Positions 32,260 through 44,300 of a stretch of 64,000 bases of DNA are shown here, piece by piece. Made by a program: the position numbers and the translations under genes. The stretch comes from Gonatopus flavifemur (taxonomy: Eukaryota; Arthropoda; Insecta; Hymenoptera; Dryinidae). The stretch is taken from positions 6,178,501-6,242,500 of the forward strand of contig JAFFJZ010000013.1 of assembly GCA_018340375.1 (NCBI GenBank). Reading direction: 5' to 3'. The notes under the pieces are model-generated. The model had not been told where the DNA came from and made no database searches. It saw only the letters and a list, made by a program, of their open reading frames with translations. Each line of letters opens with the position of its first letter. Within the stretch, counting starts at the first letter, position 1.

Positions 32260-33710
32260 GATTGTGTGTAATAGAAAATCGCAAATAGAGCAACATTGAT
32301 GCACCAAAAGACGAACAGAACGTAGAACTCTTGAATAGTTGCTTCTCGCCAATCGATTCAAATTCTGCTGATGGAAATCAGCAACAAACGAAGTCAACGA
32401 GGCAAAATCAATTTTTTATTGACATGTGCGAAGCAATGGTAGCAATCAAAATGCCTTGGCGAAGTTTGAGTAATGAACTTTGGCGAAAATTCCTAACAAA
32501 ATATACAGGTCAAAAAATTCCTGATGAATCAACTCTTCGCAAAGTTATTTGGACGACTGTTATCGCACACTTATAAACATAAAAGAAGACCTAGGAGACA
32601 ATTATATTTGGATTTCTGTGGATAAAACTACAGATTCAACTGGCAGACAAGTAGCGAATTTGATAGTTGAAAACTATGTGAAGGAGAAAAAACAGAGCCA
32701 CACTTGGTTGCTTGTAAATTTCTTGATAAGACAAATTATGAGACGATATCGCGTCTTATTAATTCGTCGTTGCAAGCATTTCATAACAACGCCGAATTTC
32801 ATGAGAAAGTACTGCTTCTTGTCACAGATGCAGCAGCTTATATGTTAAAAGCAGTCAGCCATTTGAAAGATTTTTACCCAAACATGAAACATTTGACATG
32901 TTTGGCACATGGATTTTATAGAATTGCGGAAGATATCCGAAATAATTTCCCAGAAGTTAACAAACTAATATCTTCTGGAAAAAAAGTGTTTTTAAAAGCT
33001 CCGCTGCGCATCCAAGCATTCAAAGAAAAATTACCCGATACTTCGTTACCACCTGAACCAGTTTCAACCCGGTGGGGAACTTGGATTGCAGCGGCTTTGT
33101 ACTATGCGGAAAATTTGCAGGATATTAAGATTGTAAGTTTTGGATGATTATGAATTTTACATTTTGAATAATCTCATGAATGATTACATATTTCATATCC
33201 TCAACAGGTGATTGAATTATTCGATGCAAATGAGGCTTCATCGATAAAATCAGCCATTCAAGTCTTTCAGAATAAGGAATTAGCTCAAGACTTGGCTTAT
33301 ATGAAATCTCATTTTTCAAATTTACCACAAACCATCACACGATTGGAATCTTTAGGATTACCATTGAGTCAATCATTGGAAATAGCGGACAATTCAACCT
33401 GTGAACTGAATCTAATATCAGGAGCATGTGGTGAGGAAATAAAGTTAAAAACCGAGAATGTATTCAAAAGAAACCCAGATTTCGTAGAAATATTTCAAAT
33501 AGGGAGAATATTAGGGCATGAACAAGTTGAATCCATTGTAAATATCCCATCTAAGCTATGGAGTAAACATAAATACGCCCCTGTAACATCTTGCGATGTT
33601 GAGAGATCGTTCTCAGCATACAAGCTGTTATTAAGAGATAAACGATACAATTCGACAATAGAAAATATGAAGAAAAGTCTGATCCTTTATTGTTATTTGA
33701 ATTCTAATTT
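32260..33710 (+). pseudogene. hAT transposase pseudogene with a 75-bp intron (CGGBP1-like hAT)
   Basis: The reading starts in a remnant like the end of a BED-type finger (KSQIEQH, then APKDEQNVELLN). It continues FFIDMCEAMVAIKMPW and GQKIPDESTLRKV, then, after a one-base shift near 32546, DNYIWISVDKTTDSTGRQVA with a catalytic Asp; after another shift near 32700, KFLDKTNYET, VTDAAAYM with the next Asp, LTCLAHGF and TRWGTW. A phase-0 intron 33133-33207 (gtaagt ... caacag) follows AENLQDIKI. The last exon ends with the hAT C-terminal dimerisation region (TSCDVERSFSAYKLLLRDKR). The two frame shifts make it a pseudogene. The set of motifs resembles CGGBP1-related hAT transposases; that placement is from memory of the family. 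Confidence 0.8.
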
Positions 33711-33882
33711 GAATGTATGTTATTGCATATTTTTTGCATATTTTGCATATGTTTTCTTGCATTATTCTGCATATTTTCGATATGCACTTGATAAATTGAT
33801 CACATATCAAAAACAAATTGACTCATTCAATTTTTACCTTCATTCATTGGTGAATTGTTGATGCATAAACTTCCGCAGTCTA

Positions 33883-35097
33883 TTTATTAGTGTGTCAATC
33901 CGAGACGAGATCCATACGAACATTTCGATACCAGATATTTCAGGGATCGCAACTGAGAAAATTTATTGTCTTGACGAAAAAAGCCTGGAAACATGGATTT
34001 TCATAGTTTTTCTGAGTTTTCTTCCCCATAAGAGTCCAACATCAATCATCAATGGATTTCTAATCAGAGGCGGATTCAAGACAAACAACTCAACATGGAA
34101 TTCGTAAGGGGTCAAGACAGGAAAGATCTGCTATCAGCATGAACAATGCGTCGAAAAATTGAATTCCTTAGGTGTTTGGAGATTTCCCCCTTGTGGAAGT
34201 TGAATATCAGTTTGGAATGGGATTGTCATGGATGACGAAACCTAGACCCTGTTATGTCAAAACTTTGTCACGAGTTTTTTTTTTCATAACAAGTGAAGTG
34301 TTGAAGGACCTGCCAAATCAAAGTCTGACAGACCCTTTAATACCCCGCTTTAGTTGAGGAAACCTTAAACAAAGAACGGAAAAGGATGTTTCAATGATTG
34401 GTTTCAAATTATTTTGGATTCAACAAATTGATTTATTTTAAGAGACAGATAAATTTACGAAAGGTTTTACAAGTTGGTAAATAATCTACTGACTTATTGT
34501 AGTGGGGGAGAACAATAATTTGTATTAAACTCACAAGGTTTGTTGAGTTTAAAATTGAAAACCTTTGTTTCAATTGATTGGATGATGAATTCAGGAGGAA
34601 TTTAGTAGAGGTTCATAAGGAATTTTTGAAGAGTTCTGAAGGAATTTATAGGAAATTAATATGAATTTCAGAAGACAAACTATAAGAAATTCAGAAGAAA
34701 TTTAGAAGAAATCTATAGGAAATTCAGAAGAATTTCTGAAGATTTGAGAAAAAAAATGTATGAGAATTTCAAAAGAATTTTATATGAGTTCTGAAAAAAT
34801 TCAGATGAATTTTATATGCAATTCATAGAATCTCTGGATCACTTATAGAAGGGAAACGGAGAGGAAAGATGAGAATCCTCATATGATGAGCACGAATGCT
34901 AACAGTCTATATGAGAAAGGATTTGAGAAAGTTTTGGGTTGTGGTGACTTTTGGGTCACCGACAATTCTTGCAATTCTTAATTTTGCAAGGGATTGCCGT
35001 TGAAAGAGAATTTTTTGATTTATCCCAACTTTCCTTCGGTGGGAACAGCTCAGAACGGATTATCAGAGAATTGAGAAAGATCTTTCACAGGGTTCCC
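33883..35097. other. Intergenic, no gene seen
   Basis: AT-rich sequence. Around 34600-34830 the words gaattt, aagaaattcagaag and variants recur irregularly, a degenerate low-complexity stretch. No coding potential recognised. Confidence 0.4.
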
Positions 35098-35165
35098 CCA
35101 AAATTTGAAGAGTCATTTTCCCTGACTTTCCCTGACTTTCACTGACCATGTTCAAAATTTTCCCT
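35098..35165. repeat. Possible left end of a cagggttccccc element
   Basis: Starts cagggttccccc and soon shows ttccctgactttccctgact words. The right-end counterpart at 50403-50540 has the same words on the same strand and ends ggggggaccctg. The 6 bp outside the two ends (ctttca and ttccaa) do not match, so they may be separate copies rather than ends of one element. Confidence 0.4.
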
Positions 35166-35422
35166 GACTCTCAAATAAGTATACCCAGATAGCACACAAG
35201 TTGCTTCAAATTGTACCAAACCAATCAATTTGTTTCTATAACTGGAAATAGCAAATCCGAAATACTTGGAGCAAGTTGGGATAACTTAGGACGCCACTAA
35301 GCAAACTCAGCTTATAAATGAAATTGTGGAATTGTCATGATTTATGATGGAATATTGTTACAATTTACCGGTATATCGCATCGTCACCAAATTCCTTTGA
35401 ATATGAGTGTGATAAGTACATA

Positions 35423-36740
35423 CATTCTGTCAAACAAGTACCGGGAATTCTTGAATAAAACACAAAATATTTTTTATTCTTCCAAATCTATTGTATCGCC
35501 TTCAAAGTAGTCCCCTCCCAAAATGATACATTTATGCCAACGAACAATCCAATCATCAAAACATTTTTTATACGCTTTTTCCGGAATCGATTTCGGTTCT
35601 CGCCGCGAATTCTCTTTAATATCTTCTATCGATTCAAAACGGGTGCCTCGAAGTGGTAATTCAAGATTTGGAAACAGAAAAAAGTCGGCTGGAGCCAGAT
35701 CAGGTGAATACGGTGGCTGTTCGATAATATTTGTTGAGTTTTTGGCCGAAAATTGGTTCACAATGAAAGCCTTGTGAGATGGTGCATTATCGCGATGCAA
35801 AATCCATGAATTTTCTTTCCACAAATCTAACCTTTTTCGACGAATTTGCTCTCTTAAACGCCGCATATCGCTGAGATGATATTCTTTATTCACCGTCTGA
35901 CCTTCTGGCAAGAATTCCGAATGTACAACACTGCGATAATCAAAAAACACAGTCAACATTACCTTTACTTTTGATCGGCTTTGGCGTGGCTTTTTCGGTT
36001 TCGGCTCAGCTGGAAGCCGCCACTCCGAAGCTTGTTGACTGGTTTGCATGTCATATTCGTAAACCCATGTCTCATCACCTGTTATAATGCGTGTTATGAA
36101 TGTGGAGTCGAAATTGACTCGTTCTAGCACGTCTTCAGCGACCTGTACGCGATTCAGTTTTGGGAGAAAATTCAAGTCTTTCAGAACTAATCGAGCGGCA
36201 ACGCGTTTCATGTCCAAACAATCATGTAAAATAGTACGAACTGATTCGTAAGATACAGAAAGTTCACCTGCTCTCTCTCTCAAACTGAATTGACGATTTT
36301 CAGTCACCATTTCCTTCACTTTATCGATATTAACTTCAGTTAAAGACGTCAATGGACGACCAGAGCGAGGCAAATCTTCCACCACATCTCGACCACTTTT
36401 GAATGCACTGTACCGCTCATATGCACGTGTTTTTGATAGAGTCAATTCACCGTAAGCCTTCTCCAACATTTTCAGCGATTCGGCACACGAAATTCCATTT
36501 GCAACGCAAAATTTAAAACAAATTCTTTGTTCAATCTTTGTATCCATTGTGACAATCGCGGGACACAGTTGAGAGAACTGAAAAGATCGAGCACTATAAA
36601 CAAACTGAATGACAGATGACAATCGAACTCCGCGTCAACATACAGGACGAATGTACCAACTTAACAACAAAAAGAATGTTGACAAACCCGTTAGCCGCAC
36701 TTTTTAAATGATCAATTCCCGGTACTTTTTTGACAGAATG
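35423..36740 (-). mobile_element. mariner element with open transposase, potentially intact
   Basis: A 1318-bp element flanked by TA (35421-35422 and 36741-36742). The 27-bp TIRs read cattctgtcaaacaagtacc on the left and, complemented, cattctgtcaaaaaagtacc on the right, both followed by gggaatt: one mismatch in 27. It carries one uninterrupted transposase gene. Matching ends and an open frame suggest recent arrival compared with the other two mariners. TIRs and protein differ from both, so this is a third lineage. Confidence 0.95.
35474..36547 (-). CDS. mariner transposase, full-length open reading frame
   Basis: DD34D transposase of 357 residues. The frame is open 25 codons further upstream, but MDTKIEQRICFKF is the start expected for the family. 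The N-terminal HTH_48-like domain contains GISCAESLKMLEKAYGE and YSAFKSGRDVVEDLPRSGRP; the second helix-turn-helix covers FSLRERAGELSVSYESVRTI. The catalytic triad is complete: IITGDETWVYEYD, ILHRDNAPSHK and YSPDLAPADFFLF, with 34 residues between the second and third Asp. The C-terminus KCFDDWIVRWHKCI and GGDYFEGD is as usual. I see no frameshift or stop. It resembles the mariner group often annotated in insect genomes as SETMAR-like. Activity is not proven: single changes in the core cannot be judged by eye. Confidence 0.95.
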   Translation of the reverse strand: MDTKIEQRICFKFCVANGISCAESLKMLEKAYGELTLSKTRAYERYSAFKSGRDVVEDLPRSGRPLTSLTEVNIDKVKEMVTENRQFSLRERAGELSVSYESVRTILHDCLDMKRVAARLVLKDLNFLPKLNRVQVAEDVLERVNFDSTFITRIITGDETWVYEYDMQTSQQASEWRLPAEPKPKKPRQSRSKVKVMLTVFFDYRSVVHSEFLPEGQTVNKEYHLSDMRRLREQIRRKRLDLWKENSWILHRDNAPSHKAFIVNQFSAKNSTNIIEQPPYSPDLAPADFFLFPNLELPLRGTRFESIEDIKENSRREPKSIPEKAYKKCFDDWIVRWHKCIILGGDYFEGDTIDLEE

Positions 36741-36742
36741 TA

Positions 36743-37021
36743 TATGTATACTTCCCTATCCATATAATGGTATCAAGGGCGTATTCAGAAACTCACTATC
36801 CTCCTTTGAGGGGACTCGAGCATAAGGAAGTGGGGGACGGAAAAATTCAAATTTGTTAATGTTTGGAGGTTAAAATTTTACAATTTTATTTTTGAGCCTT
36901 CAGAAATCACTTAGCCATTCAAGGTTCGCGGCGATGTGGAACTCTAGGCATGTAATTTATTATTATTCACTTCAAGTAAGGTAGTAAATTTTTGGATATT
37001 CCCTTGAATGGTATTACACTT
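36743..37021. other. Intergenic, nothing recognised
   Basis: AT-rich flank between the mariner and the MITE that follows; no coding region or terminus recognised. Confidence 0.4.
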
Positions 37022-37212
37022 CACTCTAAAAAATTTGGCAGTGTTAGGTAAAGTCCACTCCGGATGGTGTTGTTTCAACACCTGACGGTGTTATTTCGAC
37101 ACCGTATGGTGTCATTCTACTACCATTTGGAATTATTTCAACACTGAATTCCGGAGTGGACTTTTATAGAATCCGCGCAGTGTTAATTCTGACACCGCTT
37201 TTCTTACAGTAT
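37022..37212. mobile_element. Foldback MITE, ggtgtcagaattaacac family
   Basis: aaagtccactccgg (37050-37063) and ccggagtggacttt (37151-37164) are a perfect 14-bp inverted pair. Between them ggtgttgtttcaacacc and ggtgttatttcgacacc form nested small palindromes. Outer blocks (ggcagtgtta on the left, gtgttaattctgacacc on the right) continue the fold. Same family as 5472-5618. Confidence 0.65.
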
Positions 37213-37372
37213 TTTGAGACGTTTGGAGGTAATCTACGGATTGAAATAAAATAAGCACAGTCAATAGATCAATTGTGAATACTCATTCTCCTGACATCGC
37301 GTTTTGAACCGAACCAAAGGAATGGTATTTGCAAACAAAATCGCAAGGCAATTCAATGAAATTTATATTTCA

Positions 37373-37640
37373 CCCATACAGCACAAGAGTTCCCGTTATG
37401 CTCATGAATATGTCCTTATTATGAATATTTCGAATTCAAAACGAACTCTTAATAAATAACTCAATGTTCAGAAAGAATTCGTATCAAGACTCCATAATGA
37501 ATTCTGCGTGCATTCAATGCATTTTGATTTTGACTTCATTGAATTCTCATTGAATTCATTATTGGTTGCATAACGGCGACTATTCAGAGAGTCTTTGGGA
37601 AGTCTTTATGAATTCAAATTGATCATTTGTGCTGGCTGGG
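37373..37640. mobile_element. MITE, cccacacagcac family
   Basis: Starts cccatacagcacaag and ends atttgtgctggctggg, an imperfect inverted pair like those of 15101-15317. The interior is rich in gaattc-type words as in the other copies. 268 bp. It lies 50 bp left of the foldback element's target site. Confidence 0.6.
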
Positions 37641-37699
37641 TAAAAAATACACAAATGTCCCTTGAAAATTTTCTGCTGGAATCAAATGTTCCAATATTC

Positions 37700-37856
37700 G
37701 TGTCTGTGAAGTTGGCATATCAAATGTCAGCATCGCACAAAAAAGCACCAGTTCTAGTCGCATCCACTATAGTTCTACAGTTCTTGATAAGTTACAACAA
37801 TAGTTCCGGGTAAATTTGTGAAAAAAATCGATTTTGAAAAAATGATATGCTAAGTT
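37700..37856 (+). repeat. Left unique terminal segment of the foldback element
   Basis: Non-repeated terminal segment (gtgtctgtgaag ... gttccgggtaaatttg ... atcgattttgaaaaaatgat). It is almost perfectly mirrored at about 50240-50393, where long blocks such as ttgatatgccaacttcacag and catttgatatgcc complements are unchanged. The ends would be the transposase-recognition part. Confidence 0.9.
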
Positions 37857-38135
37857 CTTCTACAATATGACAGCATCGCAGGGGTAATGGAAGGAAATTG
37901 ACTATATCTAGGAGTTCTAGGGATGATTGGGATGCGAGGATGTCAAAACAAGGGAGTTCTGATGCTAGGAGTGCTTAAGAAATTTTTTTCGGGAATTAAA
38001 TGAAGAGACATGAGGAGTTTTTCTACGATGTAGTAGCAGCGCAGGTGGAACCGCTGGAAGTGGACTATATCTCGGAGTTCTACGGCTGATTGGCATGTGA
38101 GGATGTCAAGGAACGAGAGTTCTGATGTTGGGAGT
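37857..38135 (+). repeat. 163-bp repeats, two units, left arm
   Basis: The marker gaggatgtc occurs at 37936 and 38099, exactly 163 bp apart. Units share the order gcagcgcagg or gcatcgcagg, ggactatatctcggagttct, gggatg(c/t)gaggatgtc, gagttctgatg and gggaatta. The right arm has three such units. Confidence 0.9.
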
Positions 38136-41100
38136 AATCAGGGAGTCAATTGGGAGTCCCAGAGAATCGGGAGTTCCGACCAGCATATCATTGAGAATCG
38201 AGAGTTCTGATCAGCATATCCTAGAGAATCGATAGTACTGACCAGCATATCATTAAAAATCGATAGTTCTGACCAGCATATCGTTGAATATCAACAGTTC
38301 TGAGCAGCAATTCATTGGGAATCAATTGTTCTGACCAGCATATCATGGAAAATCGATAGTTCTGACCAGCATATCATGGAAAATCAATAGTTCTGACCAG
38401 CATATCATAGAAAATCGATAGTTCTGACCAGCATATCATGGAAAATGGAGAGTTCTGACCAGCATATCATAGAAAATCGATAGTTCTGACCAGCATATCA
38501 TAGGAAATCGATAGTTCTGACCAGCATATCATAGAGAATCCATAGTTCTGATCGGCATATCATAGAAAATCGATAGTTCTCACCAGCATATCATAGGCAA
38601 TCGACAGTTCCGACCAGCGGATCATAGAAAGTGGAGAGTTCTGATGAGCATATCATAGAAAATCGAGCGTTCTGATCGGCATATCATAGAAAATCGATAG
38701 TTCCGACCAGCATATCATTGGAAATCGATAGTTCTGACCAGCATATCATAGAAAATCGATAGTTCTGACCAGCATATCATGGAAAATCAATAGTTCTGAC
38801 CAGCATATCATAGAAAATCGATAGTTCTGACCAGCATATCATAGAGAATGAAGAGTTCTGATGAGCATATCATAGAAAATCGACAGTTCTGACCAGCATA
38901 TCATGGAAAATGGAGAGTTCTGATCGGCATATCATAGAGAATCGATAGTTCTGGTCGGCATAGCATAGAAAATCGATAGTTCTGACCAGCATATCATGGA
39001 AAATCGATAGTTCTGATCGGCATATCATAGAAAATCGATAGTTCTGACCGGCATATCATGGAAAATGGAGAGTTCTGATGAGCATATCATATAAAATCGA
39101 TAGTTCTGACCAGCATATCATGGAAAATGGAGAGTTCTGACCAGCATATCATGGGAAATCGATAGTTCTGACCAGCATTTCATGGAAAATCAATAGTTCT
39201 GACCAGCATATCATGGAAAATCAATAGTTCTGACCAGCATATCATGGAAAATGGGGAGTTCTGATGAGCATATCATAGAAGATCGATAGTTCTGACCAGC
39301 ATATCATGGAGAATCGATAGTTCTGACCAGCATATCATAGAAAATCGATAGTTCTGAGCAGCATATCATGGAGAATGGAGAGTTCTGACCAGCATATCAT
39401 AAAAAATCGATAGTTCTGACCAGCATATCATAGAAAATCGATAGTTCTGACCAGCATATCATGGAAAATCAATAGTTCTGACCAGCGTATCATAGAAAAT
39501 CGATAGTTCTGACCAGCATATCATAGAGAATGAAGAGTTCTGATGAGCATATCATAGAAAATCGACAGTTCTGACCAGCATATCATGGAAAATGGAGAGT
39601 TCTGATCGGCATATCATAGAGAATCGATAGTTCTGGTCGGCATACCATAGAAAATCGATAGTTCTGAACAGCATATCATGGAAAATCGATAGTTCTGATC
39701 GGCATATCATAGAAAATCGATAGTTCTGACCAGCATATCATGGAAAATGGAGATTTCTGATGAGCATATAATATAAAATCGATAGTTCTGATCGGCATAC
39801 CATAGAAAATCGATAGTTCTGACCGGCATATCATAGAAAATCGATAGTCCTGACCAGCATATCATAGAAAATCGATAGTTCTGACCAGCATATCATAGAA
39901 AATCGATAGTTCTGACCAGCATATCATAGAAAATCGATAGTTCTGACCAGCATATCATAGAAAATCGATAGTTCTGACCAGCATATCATAGAGAATCGAT
40001 AGTTCTGACCAGCATATCATAGAAAATCGATAGTTCTGACCAGCATATCATAGAAAATCGACAGTTCTGACCAGCATATCATAGAAAATCGATAGTTCTG
40101 ACCAGCATATCATTGAAAATCGATAGTCCTGACCAGCATATCATAGAGAATCGATAGTTCTGACCAGCATATCATAGAAAATCGATAGTTCTGACCAGCA
40201 TATCATAGAAAATCGACAGTTCTGACCAGCATATCATAGAAAATCGATAGTTCTGACCAGCATATCATTGAAAATCGATAGTTCTGACCAGCATATCATA
40301 GAGAATCGATAGTTCTGATCGGCATATCATAGAAAATCGATAGTTCTCACCAGCATATCATAGGCAATCGACAGTTCCGACCAGCGGATCATAGAAAGTG
40401 GAGAGTTCTGATGAGCATATCATAGAAAATCGAGCGTTCTGATCGGCATATCATAGAAAATCGATAGTTCCGACCAGCATATCATTGGAAATCGATAGTT
40501 CTGACCAGCATATCATAGAAAATCGATAGTTCTGACCAGCATATCATGGAAAATCAATAGTTCTGACCAGCATATCATAGAAAATCGATAGTTCTGACCA
40601 GCATATCATAGAGAATGAAGAGTTCTGATGAGCATATCATAGAAAATCGACAGTTCTGACCAGCATATCATGGAAAATGGAGTGTTCTGATCGGCATATC
40701 ATAGAGAATCGATAGTTCTGGTCGGCATAGCATAGAAAATCGATAGTTCTGACCAGCATATCATGGAAAATCGATAGTTCTGATCGGCATATCATAGAAA
40801 ATCGATAGTTCTGACCAGCATATCATAGAGAATCGATGGTTTTGACCAGCAAATCATCAGAAATGAAGAGTTCTGACCAGCATATCCTTGAAAATCGACA
40901 GTTCTGTTCAGCAAATCATTGATTATCCATAGTTCTGATCAGCATCCCCTAGAAATCGATAGTTCCGACCAGCATATCATTGGAAATCGATAGTTCTGAT
41001 CAGCAAATCATCGAAAATCGACAGTTCTGACCAGTATATCCAACAAAATCGATAGTTCTGACCAGCATATCATGGAAAATCAATAGTTCTGACTAGCATA

Positions 41101-41396
41101 TCATAGAAAATCGATAGTTCTGATCGGCATATCATAGAAAATCGACAGTTCCGACCAGCAAATCATCGAAAGTGGAGAGTTCTGATGAGCATATCATAGG
41201 AAATCGATAGTTCTGATCGGCATATCATAGAAAATCGATAGTTCTGACCTGCATATCAAATAAAATCGATAATTCTCACTAGCATAACATAGGAAATCAA
41301 TAGTTCTGACCAGCATATCATAGAGAATCGATGTTTCTGACCAGCAAATCATCAGAAATGAAGAGTTCTGATCAGCATATCCTGAAAATCGACAGT
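38136..41396 (+). repeat. 31-bp tandem array, left arm, ~105 units
   Basis: The unit is of the form gaccagcatatcatagaaaa plus tcgatagttct (31 bp). Common variants are ggaaaatgga, gatcggcat and gatgagcat. Identical variant blocks recur at exact multiples of 31, for instance caccagcatatcataggcaa at 38581 and 40348, 1767 bp or 57 units apart. No unit encodes a recognisable protein, and the array is almost free of long open frames. Confidence 0.95.
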
Positions 41397-44300
41397 TCTA
41401 TGATATGCTCATCAGACCTCTCCATTTTCCATGATATGCTGGTCAGAACTCTCCATTTCCCATGAGATCCTGGTCAGAACTGTCGATCCTCTATGATATG
41501 CCGGTCAGAACTATCGATTTTCTATGATATGTTGGTCAGAACCATTGATTTTCTATGACATGCTGGTCAGAACTATCGATTTTCTATGATATGCTGGTCA
41601 GAACAATTGATTCCCAATGATTTGCTGGTCAGAACTGTTGATATTCAACGATATGCTGGTCAGAACTATCGATTTTTAATGATATGCTGGTCAGAACTAT
41701 CGATTTTCTATGATATCCTGGTCAGAACTATCGATTTTCTATGATATGCTGGTCGGAACTATCGATTTTCTATGATATGCCAATCAGAACTATCGATTTT
41801 CTATGATATGCTGGTCAGAACTATCGAATCTCCATGATATGCTGGTCAGAACTATCGATTTTCTATGATATGCTGGTCAGAACTATTCATTTTCTATGAT
41901 ATGCTGGTCAGAACTATCGATTTCCAATGATATGCTGGTCGGAACTATCGATTTTCTATGATATGCCGATCAGAACTATCGATTTTCTATGATATGCTCA
42001 TCAGAACTCTCCACTTTCTATGATTTGCTGGTGAGAACTATCGATTCACTATGATATGCTGGTCAGAACTATCGATTTTCTATGGTAGGCCGACCAGAAC
42101 TATCGATTCTCTATGATATGCCGATCAGAATTCTTCATTTTCCATGATATGCTGGTCAGAACTATCGATTTTTAATGATATGCTGGTCAGAACTATCGAT
42201 TTTCCATGATATGCTGGTCAGAACTACCGATTTTCCATGATATGCTGGTCAGAACTCTCCATTTTCCATGATATGCTCATCAGAACTCTCCATTTTCCAT
42301 GATATGCCGATCAGAACTATCGATTTTCTATGATATGCTGGTCAGAACTCTCCATTTTCCATGATATGCTCATCAGAACTCTCCATTTCCCATGATATGC
42401 CGATCAGAACTATTGATTTTCTATGATATGCTGGTCAGAACTATTGATTTTCCATGATATGCTGCTCAGAACTATCGATTTTCTATGATATGCTGGTCAG
42501 AACTATCGATTTTCCATGATATGCTGGTCAGGACTATCGATTTTCTATGATATGCTGGTCAGAACTATCGATTTTCTATGGTATGTCGATCAGAACTATC
42601 GATTTTATATTATATGCTCATCAGAACTCTCCATTTTCCATGATATGCTTGTCAGAACTATCGATTCTCCATGATATGCTGGTCAGAACTATCGATTTTC
42701 TATGATATGCTCATCAGAACTCCCCATTTTCCATGATATGCTGGTCAGAACTATTGATTTTCCATGATATGCTGGTCAGAACTATTGATTTTCCATGATA
42801 TGCTGGTCAGAACTATCGATTCTCCATGATATGCTGGTCAGAACTATCGATTCTCCATGATATGCTGGTCAGAACTATCGATTCTCTATGATATGCTGGT
42901 CAGAACTATCGATTCTCCATGCTATGCTGGTCAGAACTATCGATTTTCTATAGTATGCCGACCAGAACTATCGATTCTCTATGATATGCTCATCAGAACT
43001 CTTCATTCTCTATGATATGCTGGTCAGAACTATCGATTCTCCATGATATGCTGGTCAGAACTATCGATTTTCTATGATATGCTCAACAGAACTCTTCATT
43101 CTCTATGATATGCTGGTCAGAACTATCGATTTTCTATGGTATGCCGATCAGAACTATCGATTTTATATGATATGCTCATCAGAACTCTCCATTTTCCATG
43201 ATATGCCGATCAGAACTATCGATTTTCTATGATATGCTGGTCAGAACAATACATTTTCAATGATATGATGATCAGAACTATCGATTTTCTATGATATGCT
43301 GGTCAGAACTACCGATTTTCCATGATATGCTGGTCAGAACTCTCCATTTTCCATGATATGCTCATCAGAACTCTCCATTTCCCATGATATGCCGATCAGA
43401 ACTATTGATTTTCTATGATATGCTGGTCAGAACTATTGATTTTCCATGATATGCTGCTCAGAACTATCGATTTTCTATGATATGCTGGTCAGAACTATCG
43501 ATTTTCCATGATATGCTGGTCAGGACTATCGATTTTCTATGATATGCTGGTCAGAACTATCGATTTTCTATGGTATGTCGATCAGAACTATCGATTTTAT
43601 ATTATATGCTCATCAGAACTCTCCATTTTCCATGATATGCTTGTCAGAACTATCGATTCTCCATGATATGCTGGTCAGAACTATCGATTTTCTATGATAT
43701 GCTCATCAGAACTCCCCATTTTCCATGATATGCTGGTCAGAACTATTGATTTTCCATGATATGCTGGTCAGAACTATTGATTTTCCATGATATGCTGGTC
43801 AGAACTATCGATTCTCCATGATATGCTGGTCAGAACTATCGATTCTCCATGATATGCTGGTCAGAACTATCGATTCTCTATGATATGCTGGTCAGAACTA
43901 TCGATTCTCCATGCTATGCTGGTCAGAACTATCGATTTTCTATAGTATGCCGACCAGAACTATCGATTCTCTATGATATGCTCATCAGAACTCTTCATTC
44001 TCTATGATATGCTGGTCAGAACTATCGATTCTCCATGATATGCTGGTCAGAACTATCGATTTTCTATGATATGCTCAACAGAACTCTTCATTCTCTATGA
44101 TATGCTGGTCAGAACTATCGATTTTCTATGGTATGCCGATCAGAACTATCGATTTTATATGATATGCTCATCAGAACTCTCCATTTTCCATGATATGCCG
44201 ATCAGAACTATCGATTTTCTATGATATGCTCATCAGAACCCTTCATTCTCTATGATATGCTGATCAGAACTATCGATTTTCCATGATATGCTGGTCAGAA

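Larger units (their letters stand above)
30265..33882 (+). mobile_element. hAT element with nested CR1/Jockey-like insertion
   Basis: The left end tagactgtggaagtttatgc (30265) and the right end gcataaacttccgcagtcta (to 33882) are inverted with one mismatch over about 20 bp. Both subterminal regions are rich in the word tgcatatt or tgcatat (30295-30382 and 33720-33780). The flanks tattatta and tatttatta suggest an 8-bp target duplication altered by one indel, fitting hAT. A transposase pseudogene occupies 32260-33710. Without the inserted retrotransposon (30383-31665) the element is about 2.3 kb. Confidence 0.8.
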
